A DNA stretch of 64,000 bases from Liriodendron chinense (GCA_003013855.2 ML058484.1:12408215-12472214); one strand, 5' to 3'; shown: positions 11,457 to 26,400, numbered from the stretch's first letter. A program made the numbers and translations. Notes: a model not told the origin generated them from the sequence alone.

Positions 11457-14400
11457 GTATGTAATCTTCACTCAGTGTTGCATTCAGCTTGTCACTCAGC
11501 TATTTGTGATGTTAGTGTAAATAGCACCAAATCTTTCTGCAACAGTTGCATGCGCAATGTATAATGCAAACATGTGGATGCATCATGGTTTTTTGCATCA
11601 AAGATCAGGAATGGATCCTGTCTGTCGTGCTTTTAGAAGGGAGAGCATATGATCCTCAATCCAAGGATATCTAGTGTATCATCTGGTCATCAGTTTGTAC
11701 AAACGGATCCGTGATCCAAATCGTTGATCCCACAGGGATCGTATGTATCCCAAAAGTATCCAGACTGCAAGATGCTAGCCATCAAATATTTGGATGAATG
11801 TGGACCGATGTTGCATTTCTTTCCTTAAACTTCTATTTGCAGGCCACTAATTGAAGGGTCAGGATTATACTTTCGCAGAGATTTTTGAAGTGTCTGTCAT
11901 CCACAATCGGGCCCATCAGATCAATGCACTGGATAACAAGACCATGGGCCCATTTGTATGAACTGACTGACTCGAGGACACTCTACATATGTTGGTTAGG
12001 AATATACTTTCAAGGAGATTTTTAAAGTGGCCACATTCACAATGGGACCCATCAGATCAATCCACTGGATGACAAAACCATGGCCCCATTTGTACAAACT
12101 GATGTATCGAGGATACTCTACATACGTGTGGGTGTATGCGTCTGGATCAAGTTACATTTTTCCATTAAGCTTTTTTATGCACAAGATGCAATATTTCAAT
12201 TGTATCCCCTTTTTGTATATGTTAAGTGGGTGTGTGTATGTATGTTCGAGGTTGTATATTAGTTAATAGCTATCTATCAAAAAGTCAACAAACAACTATG
12301 CTATTCTTGTCTTGATTTAGTCAATTCAGCTTTGTGATCATTATTAGTTACCATGCTCAATATTTGTTGTTGGATCTAAGTGTATTAGTAAGTTCTATTG
12401 CTTCTACCTGCAACCTACTCTTCCATTAATGAACTTATGATTCATTCATAAGCATATTTCCAAATATCCGTATGGTATCGACCATAATGGTTCTACTGCA
12501 TCCGCATCAACTGATGCTTATACTCGAAATGGGGGTGAATGGTTTCCCAAAATTGGTGGTTGTGTCAGTCAATACAGGTAGTATTGATCATAGTTTTGAA
12601 AGCCAAGAACTGGACTCAACTCGATGTTCATGCGGGTTGGGTCAACTTGAAGACTTGAGCCAACTTAATTCCGTAGTTAATAGCAATGATAAAAAAATAG
12701 TCAAGAATAGTAAGAAATATTTAAATTAGTTATCTTTTGTATTCGTATCACTATTAGTATTATAAAATGAGAAAACAAGTCACTATTGCATACTTTGTTT
12801 GTTGAGTGTGTTGCACCTCTGATAGTGCTAGGGGAGGAGAGAATTTGAGAGAGAAAAGATGTCACGCCCCCTGGCTCTGCTCTTGAGGTGCGATTGGGGG
12901 AATTTTTTTTTTTTTTGAATAGATGGTTTAGTAGGATACCCCTTAACAATGATATAACAACATCTAACCAAGATATACCCATATTCAAAATATGATATAT
13001 CAAAATCTAAAACATACATATGTTTTGAATACATTATTATATTCCTAAAAGCCAATGCTATCCGAACCTCTGCAGCATCGGAGTATTGGAACCCAAACCA
13101 ACTTCCTTGCCACAGGATGCGGACACGTTGCAAGAGATGAGAGAAGCGGAGCGTTCGAAACACACCGATGGGATCGAGACGTGGATTCGACATAGGGGAG
13201 ACTAGAGAGTGACACGCGTCTTATAAGAGTTGAAAATATGGTTCTTTTGCGTGTGAAGTAAGGCTCGAGATCCCCACGTGTGGTCAGTGAAGTCCCCGGA
13301 GCTGGCACGAATGGCGTCTCACTTACACGTGCGAATGTTTTATCTTATGTTCCCCCGTTTGAAGCTACGTGCGAGGGATTAAAAGATAAAGACTCGCTCC
13401 ATCTTTTCAGATCGTCAAATCCGATTCTGATAGAGGGCTCCTCCATCAACTTGGGGGAAGATGAGATCGAGAGCCTTCTTCCTTCTTAGCAACATCTGGA
13501 CGACGAAGATCTTTAGGTAGTGGAAGTGGTACTTTAGCAGGGAAGCGATCTAGAGGATGGAGAAGATGATGGTGAATCCTCTGAGAGGTCTGACGTAGTA
13601 ACCTTGGATGGTGAAGATTCATTTCTGCAGACGGGAGAGGAAAAGGGAGATTGCATCAAGGAAGCCCTGGTAGTGACCCCTCTGTGCGTGGAGAAGTTGG
13701 AGTTATGCCAGGCTGCTCCTCATCTTTCGGAATATGAACTGACGGTTGATGAAGCTGAGTTGATCCAGAGGGACCCCACCATTTCGCCAGAACAATTCCG
13801 ATGGGCAAAAGATGCCTTAGAGCGTGTGGGAGGAATGGTAGGTATGTCGTATGAAGTTTGTGATGACGACGTCCATGATGTCTTCCGCTTTCTCAAAGTC
13901 AAGGCTATTCAAAGCCAGCAGAATCTTCAGAACTTCGGTCCCAGAAAATCTCCAAAGAGATGTAGGGAGTTGATGAGGCTCGAATGCTCCATCAATTACG
14001 AGGCAGTTACCAGACCAAGCGGGGGCAAGAGGGCTAGATCAGGGAAAGCTGTTGTCCAATGATTGTTCTTTCTTGGAACTTTAGGGGTTTGGGGAGCAAG
14101 GAGAAGAGGGTGCGGGTGGAGAAGATTATTAGAAAAGCTAAGCCGGATATTCTTGCTATGCAGGAAACTAAGCCGCAAGATGTCGATCGTGGGCTCTTTG
14201 ATTCGGTGTGGAAAGTGAAAAATAAGGATTGGGTCGTTGCTAAAGCTCTGGGATCTGCTGGGGGTATCTTAGTGGGTTAGAAGGGAGATAAATGGAAAAC
14301 GATTGATGAGTACGTGGGAAGCTGGTCTGTTTCAATTCTGCTTTGTGATATAAGCTCTGGATTTCAGTGGGTGTTCTCGGCGGTCTATGGCCCTTGTGTT

Positions 14401-17400
14401 TATAGCTTGAGGGAAGCTTTTCGTGATGAATTAAACTCAGTTAGACAAAAATGGAACAGTCCCTGGTGCGTGGGAGGGGATTTTAACGTTGTCCGTTTCA
14501 GTCACGAAAAATCAGTGGGAGGGAAATTTTCCAAGAGCATGTCCAGATTTTCAGTGTGGGTTAAGCGCCATGATATGGTCGATCTTCCGATGGGAGGGGC
14601 TTGTTTCACATGGTCTAATGGACAGACCAATCCTTGTATGTCTCGGCGTTTGGATAGATTTTTGGTTTCTGTCGATTTGGAGAAATTTCCTATGGCAGTT
14701 CAACGTGGTCTTCCGAGAGTAGTTCCAGATCATAGGCCGATTATCCTAGAAGTTTCGGAGGTCAACTGGGGGCCTAGGCCGTTCATATTTGAGATGTCAT
14801 GGCTTCAAGTGGAGGGCTTTGATCAGATGATTGTTGAATGGTGGAATTCCTTTGCCGTGGAAGGATATGCTGGCTATAGACTGTCCAGAAAACTAAAGCT
14901 CCTTAAAGAAAAGCTCAAAATTTGGAAAAATGACACCCTCAAAGAGGGAGAAATTGTTTGATATTTGGGAGGAAGAGATTCGTGCTCTAGACTTGTTGGA
15001 GGATGGTGTCATAGTGGAAGAGGACAAGTCCAAAAGGACGAATCTTGCTCTCAAATATGCAAAGAAAGCTAAGGAAGAAGAAATTAAATAGAGGCAAAGA
15101 TCAAGGGCCCTGTGGCTCAAGGAAGGCGACAAGAACACTAGATTCTTCCACAGTATGGTTAGCGCGCGGGCGAGAGCAAATAAAATTTCCTCTCTGACTG
15201 TGAATGGCAAGATGACTACAGATAAGAATCAAATATGTTCGGCTCTTGTGGACTATTACAGAGAGCTCCTCTCTGCGGTGCATTGGAATAGGCCTAAGCT
15301 GGATCTGTTGGAATTCAATCAAATTTCCAAGGAGGATGCTGATTCTCTTGAAAAGCCCTTCTCGGAAGATGAGGTTTTATTGGTGATTAAAAGTATGATA
15401 GGCAATAAAGCTCCAGGTCCTAACGGCTTCCCTATCCTATTCTATCAGAGATTCTGGCATCTAGTTAAAAAGGATGTCATGGCTTTTTTAGAGGAGCTTT
15501 TCAAGCGGGGAAAGCTTTCGGCTGATGTTGGCGCCACGTTCATTGTGCCCATCCCTAAAAAGGAAGGAGCGGAGCAGATTAAAGTCTTCCAGCCGATAAG
15601 TCTTCTAGGTGGCTTGTACAAGATTTTGGCTAAAATTATGGCTTCTAGATTCAAGGAGATTCTCCCTAGTTCTATTTCTGAGAATCAAGGAGCCTTTGTG
15701 AAAGGAAGGCAAATTCTCGACGGAGCTCTAGTCGCTAATGATGTATGGACTCCAACTATAAGAGTAAGGAAAGCGGCATTGTATGCAAGTTGGATATTGA
15801 GAAGGCTTATGATCACGTTGAGTGGGTCTTCCTCGATTATATGTTACTTAGGATGGGATGTGGCTTGAAATGGAGAAAGTGGATCAACGCCTGTATTAAC
15901 TCGGCTTTTTTCTCGATAATGGTAAATGGCTCTTCTAAAGGCTTCTTTAAATCTTCTAGAGGATTAAGGCAAGGGGACCCCGTGTTCGCTTATCTATTTG
16001 TGGTGGTGGGCGAGGCGCTTAGGTGCCATTTGGTAAACTGAAAAATAAGGTCTGAAAATTAATTTTAGTGCTGAAAGTTAAAAGTGCTGAATTTTAGTAC
16101 TTAAAAGTACTGAAAAATCTGTTTGGTAATTTATCTAAAGAAGTGACGAAAGAATGAGATTTGGATGACTTGAGAGGCTTGCCCCTACTGTTTCCTATGG
16201 CGTGTACACCTGAGATTTAGATATCATTCATTTATTTACCATGCCCTATAATTATCTAGAAAAAATGATGGATGGCTTGGATATACAGAATATATATGGA
16301 GATGGGCCACTGTCACGGCAACATCCACTGACGTGTTACACGGGTAACTGCCCCCTACCTTTTAGGGCCCAAATTAGGTGTTAACCAGTTTTACCCGGGA
16401 ACAACTTAGTGGGTGTTACCCCTACCGTTTGGCCCACATTGATGATATTTTGTATATCCATGCGGTCCATCCGCTTCGCCAGCCCATTTTAGGACAGGGT
16501 TCTAAAAATTATGCAGATCTAATCTCAGGTGAACCATACTACTGGAAACACTGGTGATTGACTGCCCGACCATTAAAAATTCCAAAGAGCCCATCATAAG
16601 ATTTTAGTAAGGTTTATTCCCAACCTGTTGATAATGTCAAGAAAATCTGGTTGAAGGGAAGTTATAAATATATGCTTGATCCAAAACTTTAGTGGCCCAC
16701 AAAAAGTTTTTAATGGTCATTCATCACTGTTTCTAGTGGTCTGGTCCACCTGACATTTGGATCTTCTTAGAGTTTGGGATCATGTACTAAAATGAGATGG
16801 AAAAACAGATGGACGGTGTAGATATATAAAAAATATATCAAGATGGGCCCCACATGGTTAGGGTAACACCCACTAAGCTCTTCCATTGGTAACAGCCAAT
16901 CCGTTCTCCTTTATCGGACTCGTGCTACAAAACGGCACCTATGTTGGTACCGTTTTGGCATAGCAAAGTTCTATGGGACCCATCAGTATGTGTGTGTTAT
17001 ATCCACACTGTCCATCCATTTTTTTAGATCATTTTAGGGCATGAACCAAAAAATGAGGTAGATAAAAATCTTAAGTGGACCGCGCCACAAAAAATAGTAA
17101 AAGATCAAATGCCTACCATTGAAAGCTACTTGGACCCACATAAATTTTGGATCAATATGATATTTGTCTTTTCCCTTCATCCAGGTTCGTGTGATCTTAT
17201 GAATAGGTTGGATGGAAAAGAAAATATCATAGTGAACCCTTGTAAGGTTTCAACAGTGGGCATCATTGTCCCCGTTGCTTTCTGGTGTGGTCCATTTAAG
17301 CTTTGGATATGCCTCGTTTTTTGGCTCATGCCATAAAATGATCTTGAAAAATTGATGGACGATGTGGATGTAACACATACATCATGGTGAGGCCTAAAAA

Positions 17401-20400
17401 ACTTTCACACTAAAGATGCAATAGTTCTCAAAGACCGCAAGGGTGATAATGTCATTTAAAAATGTTTATAGGGATATTTTCGTCAACTGTTGTTAAAAAA
17501 TTTAAAAGCAAATCACTTACCGCATTCAGCTGTAAGTAATAAGTCAAGGGTGTGTGACTGAAAAAAATCATTAATTTTAAGTGATTTTTAACATTAAGTG
17601 CGGAACGCATCAAACTAATTTCTTACCTTTACCAAACGTTCTGAATTTTCAAAATCACTGAAAATGGTCATTTTCAGTGATAAGTTCCGCAATTAAGTTT
17701 TACCAAACGGCACCTTAGTTTGATGCTTAAAAAGGGAGAAGAGAATGGGCTGTTTAGGGGTTTCATCATTTCAAATCAAGAAACTTCTATTACGCACCTT
17801 CAATATGCGGATGACGCTATTCTTTTTTGTGATTCGAAGGTAGAGTCGGTTGATAACCTTAGAAAGATTGCAGTTTGCTTTGAGGTGGTTTCAGGTCTTA
17901 AAATCAATGCTAGCAAATCGAAAATGTTAGGAATTCACTTGGAAGAGGCGAATCTTCATGACCTTGCAAGTATTTTCAGTTGTAAAACAAGTACTTTTCC
18001 TTCTACGTATCTTGGGTTGCCCCTGTGCATCGGAAAATCGACGATTAAGCTTTGGGATAAGGTGATTGAAAGGATTGAAAAAAAGTTGTCTTCTTGGAAA
18101 CGTACTCATATGTCAATGGGAGCTCGTCTCACGCTCATTAAGTCTGCTTTCTCTAATATGCCTATCTATTTACTCTCTCTGTTCAAATGCCCTCAACGAG
18201 TGATCAATAGATTAGAGAAATTAAGAAGAGACTTCTTGTGGAAAGGGGCGTCCGATAGCGGGAAGTTTAATCTTCTAAGATGGGAAGAGGTGTGCAAACC
18301 TGTTAAAGAAGGTGGAGCAGGAATTAAATCTATTGCCCTGATGAACACAACTCTGCTTGGCAAGTGGATTTGGAGGTTTTCCTGTGAAGAGAACAACTTG
18401 GGAAGAAAGCTTGTTGCAGCCAAATATGGTACGCAGGATGGGGGATGGTTCGTTAGGAGGTCTTCCATCTATAGAGTAGGGCTGAAAGTCGGGCGGGTTG
18501 GGTTGGGTCGGGTCGGGTTGGTGCTCAACCCTAACCCAACCCAAGGTTCTTATGCCTCAACCCTAACCCAACCCAACCCAACCTCGGGTTGGGAACTCTC
18601 AACCCAAGCCTAACCCAAGCGGGCTCGGTCGGGTTGATCGGGTTAGTCGGGTTATATTTTCATTATTATATTAGTTTATTATGTTTCAATACACATCTTA
18701 TTTTTTTGTACCTATGACTTTATTAATTATATATATAGTTATTTATTATAAAGAACTTCATTTTTTCTAAACAAATAAGCTAAAATACATGATAATTATT
18801 CTTTTAACATTCAAGTATTTTGAATTCAAATATATCAAATTTCAAACATTATAAGTTTACTCAATTAAAGTATAACAAAATTATAAGTAACTTGTATATG
18901 GATCGGGTTCGGGTTGGGTCGGGCAACCCGAGACCTCAACCCAAGCCCGACCCAAACTTCATCGGGTTGGAGTTTTCATAGCCCATGCTCGAGATCGGGT
19001 TTGATATTTCCTGCCCAACCCCAACCCAATGTCGGGTCGGTCACGGGTCGGTCGGGTTGAACCCGCCCGACTTTCAGCCCTACTACAGAGCATCCTACAT
19101 GTAGAAAGCTATTGTAGATACGCAGCATTTTCTACTCCCAAGTCTTGCTTTTCAGCGTGGGAACGTGTTGCGTATCCATTTTTGGGTCGATGTTTGATGT
19201 GGGAATACCGCTCTCCAACTCTTGTTCCCTAGGCTTGCTCGCTTTGCGCCTGATCGTCAGATTCTGGTAGCTGATTGCTACTCAGTGACAAAGGGGAAGG
19301 TGGTGTGGTGTCCGCCGTGTAGAAGGAATTTACTCGAGGCTGAAATCTCTGAGCTTACCAGTCTTCTTGCGCTCATACACTCTCAAATTCCGTCGAATAT
19401 AGAGGAAGACATGATTATATGGTTGAAGCATTCCTCTGGCATGTTCTCAATCAGATATTTATTTAGCCTTATCTCTTCGCCTCCTCTTGCTTTGGGCCCC
19501 CCGCATCCTTTTCATCATTGGTTCTATGGGGCTCCTCCTCGGGTTGCTACGTTCGTTTGGCTAGTTGGAAGGAAGCGTATCCTTACGATAGATAACCTTC
19601 AATGTAGAGCGATTATCCTTCCAAATATTTGCCTTATGTGTATGGCGGACGACGAATCAATTGATCATTTATTTATCCATTGCTAGTTTGCGACTAAACT
19701 TTGGTCGTTCTTCCTTGTCTCGATGGGTATAGCCTGGGTGATGCCGAAGTCTGTGGAGGATCTGCTTTGGGCTTGGCAAGGGGGAGGAAAAGGTATTTTT
19801 GGAAAAACAGAGTGGAGACTTCTTATTATGGTCATCTTTTGGGTGATTTGGAAGATGAGAAATGATAGATGCTTCAGAAATATTATGGAAAACGAAGCGC
19901 ACGCCATCGTCAAAGTTAAAGGGCTTGTGGCTTAATGGATTTTGTATGCCTAGGGCTGGGGGGTCTGTTTGTCTGTTGGCTTTTTCTTTGTTGCTCTTGT
20001 ATGGGTTGTAATTCTTTTTTCTCTCCTTTGTGAGTTTCTAATAAAATTCGTTGCCTCTAAAAAGAAATGCCAATAAAATCGGGAATGTAATCTTCTTCTT
20101 ACTTAGCTACCTCGACTGGCTAGGGTTCCCTGAAAAGTTAAACTACCTGGGGTGAGCTTTAACAGCTCAGTGGATACATCTCAAATCAGGGATAACAGCG
20201 AAAGTGTAGTAAATATAACAATCAGGATGGAAGAGAATGTAATATAGAGTCATGATACTAATCATCGGTACGGTGGGGCCATGAATGCGATATGAGTATG
20301 AGTACAACGTGCATGAATGCCATCTCCTCCATATACCAGTATTGTTAATCTGAGTGAAACAATGGGGACATCCCTTCTCAAGTGGCCTAACGTCACCTGC

Positions 20401-23400
20401 ACTACCCAACCTCAGCAATGGGGTATCTGAGCACTTAAGGCGCTCACCCATCCGCCCAACAATAAACACATTTAGATAAGATACATATGGTAGGCTTGTT
20501 AGTCGTTACACCTCTTCTCCACCTAACCTCAAGAAGTAAAAGATGATTTGGGTGTGGAGAAGAGAGGAGAGAAGTGAGAGATTTTGGGTGAATGTTGTGT
20601 TAGAGCTATGGTAGCTCTTTTACACCTCTCACACAACTTTATTAGAATAAAACATATAGTACACTACAGGAGAAGAAGAAAGGGTGCACATGCACTTACA
20701 ATAAAAGAGCTAAAAGAGCCAACACACCAACATACACTAATGTCCAATACTACTCTCTAGACTCCCCCTCAAGTTGGAGTATAGATGTTAATCATGCCCG
20801 ACTTGTCACGAACACAATGAAGAGCATCTCGACTTAAAAGACTTTGTAAGGACATCAACAAGTTGATCCTCGGAGCGAACAAAAGGAGTGATGATTTCCT
20901 TAGAGGCAACTTTCTCCCTATAAAGTGATAGTCAACTTCAATATGCTTGGTGTGCTCATGAAAAACATGGTTACGAGCAATATATATGGCTGCCTGATTG
21001 TCGTAATGCAGAGGAATAGGACCTAAAGGAGCATAGCCAAGTTCGTCAAGAAGGGTGCGAAGCCACATGAGCTAACATGTTGCATGAGCCATAACACGAT
21101 ATTCTGCTTCCGAGGATCGAGCAACAACCGATTGCTTATTGCTTTTCCATGTGACAAGATCGCCACCTAGGAAGGTACAAAACCCGGACGTGGATCAACG
21201 ATCATAGACACTACCTGCACAATTGACATCGGAATAGCCCGAAAGATGAAGATGGCTATGAGACTGAAAGTGGAGGCCAAGGCCCGGGGTTGATTTAAGA
21301 TTCCGGAGTATGCGGTAGACAACTGTGAGATGTGAGGAACAGGGAGTTTGCATGAATTAGCTAACAACGCCCACTGCAAAGGAAAGATCTAGGTGAGTAA
21401 TAGTCAAGTAGATGAGCCGACCTACAAGGCAACGTTATATTCCAGGATCAGAGAGTAGTGTACCATCATTTGGCTAAAGTTTCTCCGAAGTATCCGTCAG
21501 GGTGGTAGCAGGTTTGCATCCTAACATGCCAGTCTCAGTGAAAAGGTCAAGAGCATATTTTCGTTGAGACAGTCAAGAGCATATTTTTGTTGAGACAAGA
21601 CCACCTCGGTTTTGGAGCGAGCAACCTCAATGCCTAGGAAGTAGTGAAGAGGACCAAGGTCCTTAATCTCAAACTTTTTCTTAAAAAATTCTTTGACGTC
21701 TCCCATTCCAATCGTATCACTGCCTGACAATACAATATTATTGACATACACAATGAGAATCATGATGCCCGTCGATCGTTGACATATAAAGAGGGAATGG
21801 TTGGCATGGCTACGAACAAAGCCAAACTTCATAAGAGCCCGACTAAATTTGTTGAACCAAGCACGTGACTGTTTGAGTACATAAAGGGCCTTCTTCAATC
21901 GACATACTAGATTAGGATGGCGGGAAGCGACAAAGTCATGAGGTTGATGCATGTTGACCTCCTTTGCAAGATCCCCATGAAGAAATGCATTCTTGACATC
22001 AAGTTGGAGCAAGGGCTAGGATAAATTGACGACCAGGAGATCACCACATGAATAGAGTTAAGCTTAGCCACCTGTGAGAATGTGTCGAAGTAATCCATGC
22101 CTCGAGTCCGCGTGTATCCCTAGTAACAAGCCGGGCTTTGTAACAATCAATGGAGCCATCTGGAAGGAACTTGATTATGTACACCCATCGACATCTACCG
22201 GGTTTGTGTCCTGGAGGAAGAGGAACTAGCTCCCATGTATGATTCTTCTCAAGAGCAGACATTTCTTCCATCATCATCTTCGTCCAGTCAGGACTTTGAA
22301 GAGCATGTGAGAGAAACTGAGGAATAGCCTGTGATGAAATGGAAGCTGCAAACAACTGAAAGGATGGTGAAAGATGATCATATGAAACTAAATTGCTAAT
22401 GGGATGTTGAGTACACGATCGTGACCCTTTGCACAAGGCAATGGGAAGATCCAGACTTGAGGTAGGAGAATCACCCGAGCCAACATCCAAAGTGAACGAA
22501 AGGGTGGACGACTGAGCATGTGAAGATTTATCTCGACGATGATACACTCGCAGAGGGCTTAGGGTCACTGAAATCACTAATAGAATTTGGGGGGGGGGGG
22601 GCAGAGTCTCCCCGTGATCACTAGTGACAAGAGGAAGAGGAGCTTGGCGGAGCTACTAGAATAATGTGGGGGGGGGGGGGGGGGGGGGGGGAGGGTAATT
22701 AGGACTTTTTTAAAATTCTTTTCGCCTACTTAACTTAATCTAACAATTTATACTAAGTAAGTAAGAACACTTCGGCTTCCAAGCCTAAGTGGTTCCAATC
22801 ACATAGACTAGAAAAATGAATAAGCAATTAAGCTCTTAGTCTAAATACAAATTAACAAATGATTTAACTAATTAAGCAATTAATCTATGCAACATATGTA
22901 GACTATATGAGATGCGATCATATAAGTTTAAGTCTACACAACTAGTGAAAATACATATTGTTTGTGAATATGCTTATCTAGTGCCTAACATACATTCCAT
23001 TCAACATTCATATAATTTATCAAATTAAACAACAATGCATGAATAAAAATGTGCTCAAATACAATCACAATCACAACGATGTATAGCGGTTTGACTACTT
23101 GTCTACTCCACTCCCGGATGCCATTCTCAACCCATGAGAACATCGAATTTCATTATGGGGGTTTTAAATCAGGTTCACCTCACAACTTAGGAATTTTAAA
23201 TACGTTCCTCCCAACCTTACAATCCTACATAAGGACCGGGTCCTACACAAGAACCTACACATGTTGGTGGACCACGTACACGCTCATGTCGGTGGACCAC
23301 GTACACGCTCATGTTGGTGGCTCCCCTTGAAGACTTGACAATTTAGGCTCTACTCAAGAGCCAAGGTCCTACAACCGAATTCGGATTTAGGCTTAATTTG

Positions 23401-26400
23401 TAAGCCAATGTCCTACAACTGAACCTCAATTTAGGCCCTACAACCCCGCCGGAGTCTCCCCATGGAGACTCGATTCGGCCCGATAACCGAATCTATCGAG
23501 TTTGACAATTCAAACTCTACACTCAATTCCGCACGGGAAGAGAGTGGCTGGACTCTACAAATTGACAAGCTTACTCGTTGGATTTGAGCCTTGTTGATGT
23601 GCCGCTTGAGTTGCTTGATCTCCGCTCTCCCGTGCTTAAATCAGCTCCCCTTTGCTCCCTCGATCTTGTTGCCGGTGCTTTGCTAATACCTCAGCTCCAA
23701 TGATCAATCGCCTTGCACATGTTCTTCTTGAGATGACTAAGGTGATGGGAGGTAGGTTTGAAATCTCTACAACTAATGGACAATGGTTGCCTAGAGAATT
23801 TCACCTCCAAGGATCTCTCAATAGAGTTTAGACAAAGATTTAACTATTTAGATCAAGCTCTAAACTCTAGAGATCAGGAGGGACAAGTTCATCTTCTAAA
23901 TGAGTTTTGAATGCTCCATTCTTGTGATAAATCACAATGAAGATGACTTGATTGGGTTATGATTGGAGCCTAATGGTGTTGGCTATGATGGTGGCTTCTA
24001 ATGCTCTAAAATCCCTCTCATTTGCCCAAAGAACGAGTCTCTTGCTTTTATAGATAAAGCTCCAACGGCTACAAAACGAGCAGAAAGCGGTCGCTTCGAT
24101 GGCATCGAAGGATCTTCGATGGGGTCGAAGCCCAGTTCAATGGGATCAAAGAACTGTTCAACAACATTTTTAAAGTTGCTAGACATCCGGTACGATGGCA
24201 TCGAACACTCTTCGATGACATCGAAAAGCCAACTTCGATGGATCGAAGGGTTGTTCGATGGGATCGAAGGGTTGTTCGATGGGATGGAAAAACTGTCCAG
24301 AGAGTTCAGAAATATTGTTGGACATGTTTGATGGGATCGAACTGGTCTTCGATGGCATTGAAGACCCATCGAAATGAACTTCGATGGGATCGAAGTCCAC
24401 TCGAAAACTGCTGTTTGGGCAGGTTTGTTTACAGCAGCTTGCACCTCTTATTAGCCTAACTTATCATTTTTTCTAAGTGTTCTAAAGCTAATGAAGACGA
24501 CTAGGGGTTTTCCAATGAGGTCCAAGTCATCTAGAGCTTATGGTTGTTTTGGTTCTAAGGGTTAGGGTCCCCAAGGCATCTCTTTTACCTGCTCTTCTTC
24601 CTTGATGCTTCTTGTCCAGTTGAATCTTCGGTCTTCAGCTTGCCAATGCTCAATCGACGTTACAACACATGGACACACGTGATTGACAAATAAGGTGCAC
24701 TATGCCACAGAAAAGTGAACGAACATATGGTTGATATATCATTTAGATTTATAAGAATCATAAAAAATTTAGAGGTCAGAGACCCTGGATACTCGACTTC
24801 CAACAGGTTAGCCCAAAAGACAACATTTTTACTAGGGAACGGTCCGATACACCATTGTCCAAAACACACATAAGTATAGATTTTTGTGCTTTCTATTTCT
24901 TTTTTCTGATACCTTTTCATAATTTTTTGTTTAAAAAAAAAATTCACCTGATATAGGTTCAATATGGCCTAATACGTATCTGTTTTGAGCCTAGCCGATT
25001 TGCCCCTGAAAGGTAGTCGCCATTCGGTAAAATAGGGTATATTAACTTCTGAATTTTAGTACCTATAAATACTGGAAATTTTGTTTGAAAAAATTCCTAA
25101 TATTTGAAAATGAGCACTTTTTGAACCAAAAAAAATTGTTTGGTAAACACAAATCACAAATGTTTGAATTAGCAAATTGTCATATTTGCCCCCATTGTTT
25201 CATAATATAAGGTTTGCCAGAGAGATAAGAATAGGTCGATCTAGTGACCAGATCACGCAATGTCCAAGGTCAGACCATCAATCCATCATTCTGCCCAGCG
25301 CGGCCAAGCTGTTACTGGGTGATCAGATGGAAATCTGACTGTAAAAGTTGCTTCCATGATCACATGGGTAGGCTCATCGAAATGAAGGCCCCACATGACC
25401 ATCATGGGCTAGACATGTGGCGCCATCACTCACCAAGGGTGGGTGATTCTAAATATGCCACACGTGTGGTCATTAATCACAGATCAATCTGGGATCAAAA
25501 TAGACAAGCATATGAACATCAAAGCAACATGAATCAACTGCCTAAAAATAATCAATCGAGGTCTATGGACCGCTCTGATTGAATCTCCATGATTGAGCAC
25601 CCCCTAGACTAATATGAGTTAATAGACTGATTCTAGGATGTGCACATTGGGCTAGGGATCATGTTTGGGTGTAACCTGACTTCAGATCTGATCAAAACAA
25701 TCAGTTTTTAAGCAACCTTTAACAATGGATGGTCCTGGATTTTGATGGACAAATTTGGGCACCTAGTGTTTGATCTGACTAATCAAATCCCATGTGCACA
25801 TCCTAAAGAACACTCAAATAAAATTTCATCATAATCGGATTATTGGAAATTGAGATATGGCGCATGTAACACCCCGAAACCTCAGGGGTTGAGTACAAAC
25901 TCGATCCCTGATATCTAGGGAGTTACTAATGCGGATGTGATGCGTGTCATGCAAGTATTTGGTCAGTGTGGCATCAAATCATAGTGATAGGGCAAGCTAG
26001 GAAATGAAATAGGGACGTACCAGCAATTAAGTAAGTTAAACAGACATGTACGAAGGGGTCCACTCAGTCGGTTAGATTGGGCCTCTTCTAGCTTGCTAGC
26101 TTATGAGGTACTAAAATCAATGAAAGGCCTAGGTGGTGTTTTAAAACACCATCTCAGAGTGGGAGTGAGTCATCAACTCAGTGGTTCTGTTTCCCTAAGT
26201 TACTCAAAGCGCAAATGAAATCAAACGTAGATAATGAAGCAGACATATATACATAACAGTCATAATCGTAATAGAAAATGAAACAACCATACATACATAG
26301 CAGTCAAAAGCATATACATAGAACCGTTCTAGTCACGGTCGACAGTGAGTGGCACCACCACTCACCCGCACAGACTCAAGCCGCCGGTGAATGGGGCACC

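Larger units (their letters stand above)
16022..17714. mobile_element. PIF/Harbinger-type non-autonomous element inside the LINE
   Basis: It begins GGTGCCATTTGGTAAA and ends TTTACCAAACGGCACC; the ends match at 15 of 16 positions. TTA flanks both sides (16019-16021, 17715-17717), the target duplication of PIF/Harbinger/Tourist elements. Excision would put the LINE reverse-transcriptase frame back in phase, so the insertion split a coding region. It has no transposase ORF. Two fold-back MITEs fill its centre. The outer AT-rich 150-300 bp match those of the element ending at 29724. Confidence 0.9.
14059..19935 (+). pseudogene. LINE ORF2 (endonuclease, reverse transcriptase, zf-RVT), broken and nested
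   Basis: Endonuclease (14059-14961): SWNFRGLG, MQETKP, GGDFNV and PDHRPI carry the N, E, D and H active-site positions. Reverse transcriptase: APGPNGF near 15413, GLRQGDP near 15962 and the catalytic YADD near 17804. The zinc-binding zf-RVT tail is at 19222-19686, with CLMC and IDHLFIHC. Damage: TAG at 14278, a frame change near 14960, TAG near 15088, another frame change near 15745, and TAG at 19684. Two DNA transposons are inserted, at 16022-17714 and 18477-19082. Without them the element would be about 4.7 kb. It is plainly non-functional. Confidence 0.92.

Noticed and set aside
24179..24444. ORFs with repeated PSKTSSIPSN or FDPIEQ words
   Set aside because: They are translations of the palindrome cluster and change with frame and strand.
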